6,226 nucleotides of DNA from Lutispora sp. (GTDB lineage Bacteria > Bacillota > Clostridia > Lutisporales > Lutisporaceae). Below the pieces are notes generated by a model that worked only from the letters and a program-made list of their open reading frames with translations, was not told where the DNA came from and did no database searches. The position numbers and the translations under genes were made by a program. Location of the stretch: assembly GCA_030834765.1 (NCBI GenBank), contig JAUQXG010000349.1:1-6226 (forward strand). The letters are read 5' to 3'. Positions 1 to 5,555 of this stretch are shown here, in pieces. Within the stretch, counting starts at the first letter, position 1, and every line of letters starts with the position of its first letter.

Positions 1-1
1 T

Positions 2-304
2 ACAGATTATAACCCAGGAAGCTGCCCAACAGAAAGTCTTCAATCCATTATGACATTTGCTTGCTTTGGTATGAAGCTCACCCCAGAGGAGATAATAAAA
101 GCAATGACCATCAATGGAGCTTATGCTATAAAAAGAGAGAAAGAGATTGGAAGCTTGGAAAAAGGTAAAAAGGCAGATTTAGTTATTTATAATGCGCCTA
201 ATATAAATTATATTGTTTATCATTTTGGTATAAATCATGTTGATAAAGTAGTCAAAAATGGTACTATTGTAGTAGATCATGGACAGATAAAAGGAGAGAT
301 GTAG
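2..304 (+). CDS. hutI: Imidazolonepropionase, C-terminal part (5' end outside window)
   Basis: This is the last 100 residues of an open frame that enters from the left edge. HutI is a cytoplasmic, metal-dependent amidohydrolase that hydrolyses 4-imidazolone-5-propanoate to N-formimino-L-glutamate, the third step of histidine degradation. The fragment begins TDYNPGSCPTES, the family's conserved block near the C-terminus; its Asp is, from family knowledge, a metal ligand. It continues with a typical amidohydrolase end: TPEE, TINGAYAI, the glycine/lysine turn GSLEKGKKADLVIYNAP, and YHFGINHVDKVVKNG. The full enzyme is usually about 420 residues, so roughly three quarters lies outside. It ends with TAG only 2 nt before fchA, and the SD of fchA (AAGGAG, 291-296) lies inside its last codons, so the two are almost certainly cotranscribed. 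No truncation is apparent. Confidence 0.93.
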   Translation, partial: TDYNPGSCPTESLQSIMTFACFGMKLTPEEIIKAMTINGAYAIKREKEIGSLEKGKKADLVIYNAPNINYIVYHFGINHVDKVVKNGTIVVDHGQIKGEM

Positions 305-306
305 AA

Positions 307-951
307 ATGAGTTTATTAGTAAACAAAAGTATAAAAGAATATGCAGATTTACTTGCCAGTAAGGAACCAGCACCAGGCGGTGGAAGCACAGCTGCATTAG
401 TAGGAGTTATGGGAGCATCACTTTTTCTGATGGTTGTAAACCTATCCCGTGGCAAAAAGTCTTATGAAGCGCTGGAAGAGGCTATGAAAGCTTCTGTTGA
501 AAAGGAATTCGAAATAATGCTAGGACTAAAGGACGACCTGACTCATCTTGTGGATGAGGATACAATAGCCTTTAATAGGGTTATGAGTGCAATGAAGCTT
601 CCAAAAGAAACAGAGGAAGAAAAAAAGGTCAGAAATGAAAAGGTGCAAGAAGCAAGTCTTTATGCTTTGCAAGTCCCTTTAAAGGCAGCAGAAAAATGTT
701 TTGATATTCTGAAGAATTGTAAAGCAATCGCATTATATGGTAATAAAAACGCAGCTTCTGATTCCGGCGTTGGTGCAATGTTAGCTTTATCAGGTCTTGA
801 AGGAGCAGCTTTAAACGTAAAGATCAATCTTCCAGGAATACACAATGAATTAATAAAGGCTGATGCACAAAAGAAAATAGAAGAACTTATACAAAAGGGC
901 AAATATTTGCAAAAGGAAATTTTAAGCATAGTAAATGATAGGATGGTATAA
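307..951 (+). CDS. fchA: Formimidoyltetrahydrofolate cyclodeaminase (FTCD_C family)
   Basis: This 214-residue protein is the stand-alone bacterial form of the cyclodeaminase domain that is fused to the formiminotransferase in mammalian FTCD. It converts 5-formimino-THF to 5,10-methenyl-THF and ammonia in the cytoplasm; relatives may also act as methenyl-THF cyclohydrolases. Visible family marks are PAPGGGS (residues 21-27), the DEDTIAF block (83-89) with the acidic residues expected at the active site, and a downstream GNKNAASDSGVGA block leading to NVKINLPG. The protein is predicted to be mostly helical, and its length is normal for the family (about 210). Start ATG 307 sits about 10 nt after AAGGAG at 291-296. 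Directly following hutI, it completes recovery of the histidine C2 carbon into the folate pool. A glutamate formiminotransferase gene is expected upstream, outside the window. Its TAA stop abuts the next ATG. Confidence 0.92.
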   Translation: MSLLVNKSIKEYADLLASKEPAPGGGSTAALVGVMGASLFLMVVNLSRGKKSYEALEEAMKASVEKEFEIMLGLKDDLTHLVDEDTIAFNRVMSAMKLPKETEEEKKVRNEKVQEASLYALQVPLKAAEKCFDILKNCKAIALYGNKNAASDSGVGAMLALSGLEGAALNVKINLPGIHNELIKADAQKKIEELIQKGKYLQKEILSIVNDRMV

Positions 952-1257
952 ATGAATATGATGACAAAGGAAAACATAGACAGAATAAACTTTTTATCGA
1001 AAAAATCCAAGTCCGAAGGTTTAAGTGAAGAAGAAAAAGAAGAGCAGATTATATTAAGAAGACATTACATTGATTTTATAAAAAAGCAAGTAAAAGATCA
1101 GTTAGAATGCATAGAAATCGTGGATGATAAATCCAATGAATGTGCTTGCGGACACAAACATGACCATCATGGACATCATGTCCACAACCATGAACATGAC
1201 CATAACCATAACCATGAGTGTGGACATTCAAAGGGATGCGGTTGTAAGAAACACTAA
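952..1257 (+). CDS. UPF0291/YnzC-type small protein with His/Cys-rich C-terminal tail
   Basis: The protein has 101 residues and two distinct parts. Residues 5-58 resemble UPF0291 (DUF896, YnzC), a short helical-hairpin family of unknown function. The resemblance lies in the order IDRINFLSKKSK, GLSEEEKEEQ, LRRHYIDFIK, then a QLE(x)IEIVDD end. Residues 63-101 are a low-complexity tail with 14 His and 5 Cys: CAC at 64-66, a His run with spacing of one or two residues over 68-88, ECGH at 89-92, and CGC at 96-98. Such tails bind Zn, Ni, Co or Cu in metallochaperones and transporters, so metal binding is inferred. Normal YnzC proteins end near residue 75 without this tail. The start abuts the fchA stop (TAAATG); weak SD GGATGG at 941-946 fits ATG 952, and ATG 958 or 961 are alternatives. 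It belongs to the hut transcript by spacing. Role unknown: metal supply for HutI, which needs a metal, is speculation. Confidence 0.8.
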   Translation: MNMMTKENIDRINFLSKKSKSEGLSEEEKEEQIILRRHYIDFIKKQVKDQLECIEIVDDKSNECACGHKHDHHGHHVHNHEHDHNHNHECGHSKGCGCKKH

Positions 1258-1309
1258 ATAAAAAAATATATAAAAAGTTTATGATGAAAATTGGTAAAAT
1301 CACAAAAAA

Positions 1310-1340
1310 CTTATAGAAAAAAGTAGATAAGTGATATAAT
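1310..1340 (+). promoter_or_regulatory. Probable cheW promoter (extended -10)
   Basis: TATAAT at 1335-1340 is preceded by TGA (1332-1334), giving a full TGnTATAAT extended -10. The -35 region is poor (CTTATA at 1310-1315, 19-nt spacer), as is allowed when an extended -10 is present. A motif resembling the flagellar sigma-D -10, GTAGATAA (1323-1330), overlaps just upstream, but its -35 partner is weak. No terminator hairpin separates the hut genes from here, so read-through into cheW is also possible. Confidence 0.5.
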
Positions 1341-1371
1341 TATATTAAAATCAATAAAGGGGGATATGTGT

Positions 1372-1824
1372 ATGGCTGAGGTTCAATTGGTTATATTTAC
1401 GCTGGGAAAAGAAGAATATGCTGTAGAAATAATGCGAGTAAAAGAAATAGTTCCATATAAAGAGCCTGTAAAAATACCTAATACGCCAAGGTTTATAGAA
1501 GGAGTAATCAATCTGCGAGGAGAGATTATACCGATTATAAGCTTGAAAAAGAGATTTAATTTGGTTGATGATTTGATAAATGAACAAACGAGAGTTATCG
1601 TAGTAAATGTAGAAGGAAAGCAGGTAGGCTTTATCGTAGATGATGCTTCAGAGGTTTTAACAATGCATGACGATCAAATTGATATTGCTCCTGAAATCAT
1701 AACTGGCATCGATAGAAACTACATAGCCGGCATTGGAAAATTAGAAGACAGAATACTGATATTACTTGACTTAAACAAAATATTTACGGATAAAGAAAAT
1801 GAAGATTTAAAGAAAATACAATAA
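1372..1824 (+). CDS. cheW: Chemotaxis adaptor protein CheW
   Basis: CheW couples chemoreceptors to the kinase CheA in the membrane-associated signalling array; it is a soluble two-subdomain beta-barrel. The 150-residue protein is of usual length (about 140-160) and is a single CheW domain throughout. It opens QLVIFTLGKEEYAVEI, carries a helix leading to VPYKEPVKIPNTP, then the hallmark GVINLRGEIIPIISL (44-58). In many homologues this motif ends VIDL, so Ser57 stands where Asp is common. Later blocks are VGFIVDDASEVL and GIGKLEDRILILLDL. ATG 1372 is preferred: the SD AAAGGGGG (1356-1363) lies 8 nt away, whereas ATG 1366 would leave only 2 nt. It stands alone, with no cheA, receptor or flagellar genes in view, and is followed by its own terminator. 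It may serve a distant chemotaxis or chemosensory system. Confidence 0.95.
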   Translation: MAEVQLVIFTLGKEEYAVEIMRVKEIVPYKEPVKIPNTPRFIEGVINLRGEIIPIISLKKRFNLVDDLINEQTRVIVVNVEGKQVGFIVDDASEVLTMHDDQIDIAPEIITGIDRNYIAGIGKLEDRILILLDLNKIFTDKENEDLKKIQ

Positions 1825-1859
1825 TATAAGAATTAAAGTAAACGAGTTTTCATAAAGAA

Positions 1860-1894
1860 GCGCGCTATCTTTCAGATGGCGTGTTTATTTTTTT
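1860..1894 (+). terminator. Rho-independent terminator after cheW
   Basis: An 11-bp stem pairs 1860-1870 (GCGCGCTATCT) with 1874-1884 (AGATGGCGTGT). It includes three G-U type pairs and closes a 3-nt loop. A T-rich run follows, TTATTTTTTT up to 1894. It lies 35 nt after the cheW stop and separates cheW from the next gene. Confidence 0.9.
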
Positions 1895-2000
1895 GCGAAA
1901 AAAGTAATATTTGCAGAATGAAAGAATATTATATACCATCCTGTAGACATGTTTTTTTTCAGTGATTCATAAAATGATAAATTTCATAAGTACAGGTATG

Positions 2001-2006
2001 TATAAT
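2001..2006 (+). promoter_or_regulatory. Possible -10 element for the 2039 gene
   Basis: A perfect TATAAT hexamer lies 33 nt before the GTG start, with TG directly before it but not in the exact extended -10 spacing. No good -35 is seen 16-18 nt upstream. TTCATAA occurs twice, at 1966-1972 and 1983-1989 (period 17), and could be an activator site or chance. A promoter is required here because a terminator closes the cheW unit. The rest of 1895-2000 shows only AT-rich sequence with a T8 run at 1952-1959 that has no hairpin. Confidence 0.35.
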
Positions 2007-2038
2007 TGTGGTTAACAAGCTAAAGAGGTGGGGAGAAA

Positions 2039-2497
2039 GTGAAAAAAATATTTATATATTTATTAGTATTAATAATAATGCCCCTTTGTATGATGCAGAT
2101 TATATATGCTTATTCAGAAGAGGTAAAACCGTTGGACTTATATGATACTTTAATAAAACAGAGGATTGATGTATGGAATAATATCTATAATGAAGATTTT
2201 AGTTATGATAAGTTCATAGAAAAAATACAAAAGGTCGAGACATCAATACTTTTAGACGAGGATATAAAGGACTTTAAAAGCATCAAACGAAGTCCGGTAG
2301 ATATGGCAATGGTTAGACTAATTGGAAGTGAGCAAAAAAGCATAAAAAGGATAAAAGGCGGCTATGAAGTAGAACTTTTGATGAATTGGCAGATTGAAGA
2401 TTTAGAATATAATTATGAAGAAAGTAGTTTAGTCAAAATAGGTATCATAAAAGTAAAAGATATGTGGCTATTAAGCAAATGGGAAAGTATAGAATAA
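2039..2497 (+). CDS. Small exported or membrane-anchored protein of unknown function
   Basis: I do not recognise this 152-residue protein. It begins MKK followed by a strongly hydrophobic stretch (residues 4-23) and IYA before YSEE, which looks like a Sec signal peptide cleaved after Ala24. Cys17 lies inside the hydrophobic core without a lipobox, so a lipoprotein is unlikely. The mature part is about 128 residues, charged and mixed helix/strand. Its second half has alternating hydrophobic strands (GGYEVELLMNWQIED, SLVKIGIIKVKDMWLLSKW) that suggest a small cone-like or NTF2-like fold; this is a guess from pattern only. There are no Cys residues after the signal and no catalytic motif is seen. 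The start is GTG, chosen because GAGGTG at 2025-2030 lies 8 nt upstream and the signal peptide begins there. It is a single-gene unit between two terminators, so neighbours give no functional clue. Confidence 0.82.
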   Translation: MKKIFIYLLVLIIMPLCMMQIIYAYSEEVKPLDLYDTLIKQRIDVWNNIYNEDFSYDKFIEKIQKVETSILLDEDIKDFKSIKRSPVDMAMVRLIGSEQKSIKRIKGGYEVELLMNWQIEDLEYNYEESSLVKIGIIKVKDMWLLSKWESIE

Positions 2498-2519
2498 AGA
2501 TTGCATATCATATTGTATC

Positions 2520-2556
2520 AACATCCATCAATGAGACGGTGGATGTTATTTTTTTT
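2520..2556 (+). terminator. Rho-independent terminator after the 2039 gene
   Basis: A 10-bp stem pairs AACATCCATC (2520-2529) with GGTGGATGTT (2538-2547), with one T-G wobble and an 8-nt loop. It is followed by A and eight T residues (2549-2556). It lies 22 nt past the stop codon. Confidence 0.92.
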
Positions 2557-2565
2557 ATTAAACCC

Positions 2566-2594
2566 TTTATTACATATACATTTGATGATATTAT
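2566..2594 (+). promoter_or_regulatory. Possible pepV promoter
   Basis: TATTAT at 2589-2594 is preceded by TGA (2586-2588), an extended -10 arrangement. TTTATT at 2566-2571 is a weak -35 at 17-nt spacing. It lies just after the terminator of the preceding unit and would give a pepV leader of roughly 100 nt. Confidence 0.4.
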
Positions 2595-2625
2595 TATTAG
2601 AGATGCATGAAAATCAATGCAAATT

Positions 2626-2706
2626 ATGGACGGAGGTAGGTTGAAAAGCCTGCATCTTTTCAACTTTAATTTTATGCAGCATAGCTGCAGGAAGGGGTTA
2701 GTATGA
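2626..2706 (+). CDS. Putative 26-codon leader ORF overlapping the pepV start
   Basis: An in-frame ATG at 2626 opens a 26-codon frame (MDGGRLKSLHLF... ending RKGLV) that stops with TGA at 2704-2706. Its TGA overlaps the first pepV ATG (2703-2705) as ATGA, the classic arrangement for translational coupling. The ATG has no good SD. Inside the frame GGAGG (2632-2636) precedes a TTG at 2641 by 4 nt, which is an alternative start giving 21 codons. The frame runs through the hairpins listed separately. No homology is recognised, and frames this short occur by chance; the support is the SD-like sequence and the ATGA overlap only. Confidence 0.22.
   Translation: MDGGRLKSLHLFNFNFMQHSCRKGLV
2640..2689 (+). 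promoter_or_regulatory. Structured pepV leader RNA (possible H-type pseudoknot)
   Basis: A perfect 9-bp hairpin pairs GTTGAAAAG (2640-2648) with CTTTTCAAC (2656-2664) around loop CCTGCAT. The loop bases CTGCAT (2650-2655) are exactly complementary to ATGCAG at 2674-2679, allowing an H-type pseudoknot with a 1-nt first loop and a 9-nt AU-rich last loop. The same downstream bases can instead form a 6-bp hairpin, TGCAGC (2675-2680) with GCTGCA (2684-2689), that abuts the pepV SD (AGGAAGGGG, 2689-2696). Two exclusive folds next to an SD suggest cis-regulation. No known riboswitch consensus is recognised, and a ligand cannot be inferred. Confidence 0.35.
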
Positions 2707-4103
2707 TGAATTTAAATGAAATAGTAGATGGGATGAAAGATGATATTATCAAGTCTACTCAGGAAATTATCAGAATAAAAAGTGTTCAGGAAGATGCTAT
2801 GGAAGGCATGCCTTTTGGTGAGGGAGTACATAAAGCATATGAGTATGCAATGAAATTATCTAAGGATTTTGGGTTTGAAGTTAAGGATATCGATGGCTAT
2901 GCAGGTCATGCTGATATGGGAGATGGAGAAGAGTCATTAGGGATATTAGTGCACCTTGATGTCGTTCCAGAGGGTGATAACTGGACATACCCTCCATATG
3001 CTGCAGAGATTCACGATGATAAGATTTTTGGCAGAGGAACCATCGATGATAAAGGACCGGCCATCGCTTGCCTGTATGCGATGAAAGCAGTTCGTGATTC
3101 TGGCATTAAACTGAATAAAAAAGTAAGAATCATATATGGCTTAAATGAAGAAAGCGGATGGGAATGCATGAAACATTACTTTCAAAAAGAAAAACCTACA
3201 ACCTTAGCTTTTACTCCCGATGCCGATTTTCCTGCAATACATGGGGAAAAAGGTATCATCATATTTGATTTGGCTAGAAGCTTTACAGCTGCATTTGAAG
3301 GGGAAGGCATTAGAGTTTTATCTATAAAAGGCGGAAACCGACCAAATATGGTTCCAGACTACTGCGAGGCACATGTTACTTCCAGTACATCCTTAATACA
3401 AGCATTAAAGTCATATAAAACAATACATGATGTAGCTGGGGTAGCCCTCGAAATAGAAGAAAATAAGAGTGAATTTATAATAAAATCCTTCGGCGTATCA
3501 TCACATGGAAGCTTGCCGCAACATGGCATAAATGCTATTTCACAGCTTATGATGTTTTTAAATAGCTTAGAGCTTGCAAAAGGTGAAGTTTCTGATTTTA
3601 TCAAGTTTTATTGTGAAAAAATCGGTATGGAGTACTATGGTCAGTCCATAGGCTGTGGTCTAAGTGATGCAGAATCAGGCAAACTGATATTTAATGTTGG
3701 CATCATAGATTTAGATGAAAGTAAAGTGGCAGTTGCAGTAAACATCAGATATCCTATTACAAATACCATAGAAGAAGTATATGAGGGTATCAATAAGCAA
3801 ATTGATGGTACTGGTGTAGTGATAGTAGAAACTGAACACAAGAAGCCTATATATTTGCCTAAGGATCATGTATTAGTACAAAAGCTGATGAAGGTATATA
3901 GAGACTTTACAGGGGATAATGCAGAGCCTATAACAATAGGGGGAGGTACTTATGCAAGAGCGATGGATAATGCAGTTGCATTTGGACCACTTTTCCCAGG
4001 ACAGCCAGAGCTGGCCCATCAAAAAGATGAATTTATAGCAATAGAAGATTTAATAAAAATAACAAAAATATATGCCAATGCAATATATGAATTAGCGAAA
4101 TAA
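2703..4103 (+). CDS. pepV: PepV-type dipeptidase (peptidase family M20)
   Basis: This 466-residue cytoplasmic dinuclear-zinc peptidase is of usual family length and should hydrolyse dipeptides and some longer or beta-alanyl substrates. M20 marks in order: HLDVVPEGDNW (His84 metal ligand, Asp86), GRGTIDDKGP (bridging Asp115 by M20 alignment), NEESGWE (Glu149 likely general base, Glu150 ligand), TPDADFP (Asp173), SSHGSLPQHGINAI (His268, substrate-side His of the lid domain), and PGQPELAHQKDE (His439 ligand near the C-terminus). The lid domain occupies roughly residues 190-385. All expected metal and catalytic residues appear present, so the enzyme should be active. Two adjacent ATGs (2703, 2706) follow the SD AGGAAGGGG at 2689-2696; the first gives a 6-nt spacing. 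No signal peptide is seen. It is transcribed alone behind a structured leader and a strong terminator. Broad dipeptidase/Sapep-like specificity cannot be resolved from sequence. Confidence 0.93.
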   Translation: MMNLNEIVDGMKDDIIKSTQEIIRIKSVQEDAMEGMPFGEGVHKAYEYAMKLSKDFGFEVKDIDGYAGHADMGDGEESLGILVHLDVVPEGDNWTYPPYAAEIHDDKIFGRGTIDDKGPAIACLYAMKAVRDSGIKLNKKVRIIYGLNEESGWECMKHYFQKEKPTTLAFTPDADFPAIHGEKGIIIFDLARSFTAAFEGEGIRVLSIKGGNRPNMVPDYCEAHVTSSTSLIQALKSYKTIHDVAGVALEIEENKSEFIIKSFGVSSHGSLPQHGINAISQLMMFLNSLELAKGEVSDFIKFYCEKIGMEYYGQSIGCGLSDAESGKLIFNVGIIDLDESKVAVAVNIRYPITNTIEEVYEGINKQIDGTGVVIVETEHKKPIYLPKDHVLVQKLMKVYRDFTGDNAEPITIGGGTYARAMDNAVAFGPLFPGQPELAHQKDEFIAIEDLIKITKIYANAIYELAK

Positions 4104-4117
4104 AGCTTTGCTTATTC

Positions 4118-4163
4118 AAGCTACCCCCTATAGGATTTATTTCCCTATAGGGGGTAGCTTTTT
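4118..4163 (+). terminator. Strong rho-independent terminator after pepV
   Basis: A perfect 17-bp stem pairs AAGCTACCCCCTATAGG (4118-4134) with 4144-4160 around a 9-nt loop, followed by a T run at 4159-4163. It starts 14 nt after the pepV stop. The opposite strand lacks a good T run, so it appears to act in the + direction only. Confidence 0.95.
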
Positions 4164-4262
4164 ATAACCAATAGGAAGGGCTTTATAGAAGATGAGAAGA
4201 TTTCAATAAATGAGCGGCAAAGAATTCCTTGAATCTTAAATACTTCAATAGAAGCTTTTTTA

Positions 4263-4295
4263 TAGTGCTAGAGATGCAATTTATAAAAAGCACTA
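4263..4295 (+). repeat. Inverted repeat overlapping the degS promoter -35
   Basis: TAGTGCT (4263-4269) and AGCACTA (4289-4295) form a perfect 7-bp inverted repeat with a 19-nt gap. The right arm overlaps the proposed -35 (4293-4298). As DNA it could be an operator; the 26-nt centre-to-centre distance is about 2.5 helical turns. As RNA it would lie upstream of the transcript start, so an RNA role is unlikely if the promoter call is right. The remaining gene-free stretch 4164-4262 holds nothing recognisable. Confidence 0.35.
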
Positions 4296-4322
4296 ACAAT
4301 TAGGTGGATAAGATAGTATAAT
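4293..4322 (+). promoter_or_regulatory. Probable degS-degU promoter
   Basis: TATAAT at 4317-4322 has CTAACA (4293-4298, four of six matches to TTGACA) at an 18-nt spacing. It lies about 90 nt before the degS start. Downstream, GATAGGTA occurs twice, at 4345-4352 and 4366-4373, exactly 21 bp apart (two helical turns). This is a possible regulator site in the early transcribed region. Confidence 0.5.
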
Positions 4323-4400
4323 ATGTCCTAAGATGTAATTTGTGGATAGGTATATCTATGAATTTGATAGGTACACTATAAGATTTTAAGTTGCGCAATT

Positions 4401-4405
4401 GGAGG
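4401..4405 (+). promoter_or_regulatory. Shine-Dalgarno site that decides the degS start
   Basis: GGAGG lies 9 nt before the in-frame ATA at 4415. It falls inside the frame if TTG 4391 is taken as the start, and no SD-like sequence precedes that TTG. No ATG, GTG or TTG occurs in frame just downstream of the GGAGG, so it argues for initiation at ATA. Confidence 0.7.
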
Positions 4406-4414
4406 CGATTTGCT

Positions 4415-5554
4415 ATAGACAAATTAAATTCTATTATTAAGGATACAGTAGATGCAATTGAAAAGAGTAGAGATCAGATTTTTGAAATCGCTGAAAGCGC
4501 AAGAATTGAATCAAAGAAAATAGAAGAGGAGTTAAATATAGCAAAGGCTCAGACTTCAAAGATAATTGATGAGGTTGATATTCTATCCAAAAAGGAAAAA
4601 GATAGCAGATATAAGCTAATGATAGTTAGCAAAAATATAAAAGAGCAATCTGAAAATGATATCAGAGAGGCCTATGATAGAGCGAAGGATATGCAAGTTG
4701 GACTGATGGCAAAAAGGATTGAGGAACAGCAGCTGATGCAAAAAAGAACAGAGCTGGAAAGACGTCTAAAGGCTGCAAGGGAAACTGTAAAGAAAGCAGA
4801 GCAGCTTGTATCAAAAGTTGGTGTAGTAATGGGATATTTAAGCAGTGGGCTGCAAGATCTATTTGTGACACTTGAAGATATTAAACAAAAACAATATCTT
4901 GGTGTAAAAATTATAAAGGCTCAGGAAGAAGAAAGACAAAGAGTAGCTAGAGATATTCATGATGGACCTGCCCAACTTATGACCAATGTAGTTTTAAAAG
5001 CTGACCTATGCCAAAAGCTAATAGATATTGATAAAGAAAGAGCGAAAGAAGAGCTTGAAAACTTGAAATATGTTACGCGTTCAAGCCTAGCAGATGTCAG
5101 AAAGATCATTTACGATTTGAGGCCTATGTCACTTGATGATCTTGGGCTAATACCTACAGTGGATAGGTACATAAAGAATTATATAAATAACACAGGAATA
5201 GAAGTAGATCTTCATGTTTTCGGAGATGAAAGGCAAATCAAAAATATTATAGAGCTAGCTTCCTTTAGAATCATACAAGAAGCAATGAATAATATACAAA
5301 AACATGCCAATGCCAGACATGTTGCAGTAAAATTAGAATTTGTAGATGACAATATAAGTATTATTGTTAGTGACGATGGAAATGGATTTAATAAGGATAA
5401 GGTGAAGGTAGACTCTCAAGACAGTGGCTATGGATTAATTAGCATGAAGGAAAGAGTAGAGCTTTTAAATGGTAAATTTGATATAGCCAGCAGTTTAGGA
5501 AAAGGTACTAAAATCTTTGTAACGATGCCACTGCAAATTAATGAGGGGGGTTAA
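4415..5554 (+). CDS. degS: DegS-type sensor histidine kinase
   Basis: DegS is a cytoplasmic, membrane-span-free histidine kinase that autophosphorylates and passes the phosphate to DegU. With the proposed start the protein has 379 residues (B. subtilis DegS: 385). Residues 1-150 are the coiled-coil DegS sensory region, opening xDKLNSIIKDTVDAIEKSRDQ, rich in Lys/Glu/Gln heptads. The HisKA_3 dimerisation segment carries EEERQRVARDIHDGPAQ, with phospho-acceptor His182. The HATPase_c domain has the N box EAMNNIQKHAN (289-299), G1 DDGNGF (320-325) and G2 GYGL (338-341), all intact. The start is odd: the family N-terminus and the GGAGG at 4401-4405 both place initiation at ATA 4415. The only standard candidate, TTG 4391, lacks an SD and adds eight residues unlike the family. 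The stop is 1 nt before the degU start, so the two are coupled. Clostridial targets of this pair are not deducible here. Confidence 0.9.
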   Translation: MDKLNSIIKDTVDAIEKSRDQIFEIAESARIESKKIEEELNIAKAQTSKIIDEVDILSKKEKDSRYKLMIVSKNIKEQSENDIREAYDRAKDMQVGLMAKRIEEQQLMQKRTELERRLKAARETVKKAEQLVSKVGVVMGYLSSGLQDLFVTLEDIKQKQYLGVKIIKAQEEERQRVARDIHDGPAQLMTNVVLKADLCQKLIDIDKERAKEELENLKYVTRSSLADVRKIIYDLRPMSLDDLGLIPTVDRYIKNYINNTGIEVDLHVFGDERQIKNIIELASFRIIQEAMNNIQKHANARHVAVKLEFVDDNISIIVSDDGNGFNKDKVKVDSQDSGYGLISMKERVELLNGKFDIASSLGKGTKIFVTMPLQINEGG

Positions 5555-5555
5555 A

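Noticed and set aside
179..455. Minus-strand open frames over hutI/fchA, and similar ones over 660-1010, 1076-1303, 3359-3841, 4662-4871 and 5495-6223.
   Set aside because: They lie antisense to well-supported genes, have no SD support and show shadow-type composition. Two of them share a short identical segment only because of the 39-bp repeat in degU.
1150..1225. Short repeated CATNAC/CATGAC units that look like a small tandem repeat or CRISPR-like array.
   Set aside because: The repetition is explained by His codons alternating with Asp, Asn, Glu and Gly in the His-rich tail; there are no spacers of regular length and the reading frame is intact.
1258..1371. A terminator between the hut genes and cheW, using AAGTTT (near 1277) and AAACTT (near 1308).
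   Set aside because: The stem is only 6 bp of mostly A-T with a loop of about 26 nt and no following T run.
1941..1959. T8 run at 1952-1959 as a second terminator.
   Set aside because: No stable hairpin precedes it, and the cheW terminator at 1860-1894 already serves the unit.
2620..2700. T-box, preQ1, guanidine-II or other known riboswitch in the pepV leader.
   Set aside because: The T-box sequence, the preQ1 core and paired ACGR loops are all missing; only a generic pseudoknot can be supported.
4192..4239. Tiny frames at 4192 (5 codons) and 4210 (9 codons) as small genes before degS.
   Set aside because: They are too short and have no convincing SD or conserved content.
4391..4414. TTG 4391 as the degS start.
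   Set aside because: No SD precedes it, the GGAGG would lie inside the coding frame, and the added residues do not resemble DegS N-termini.
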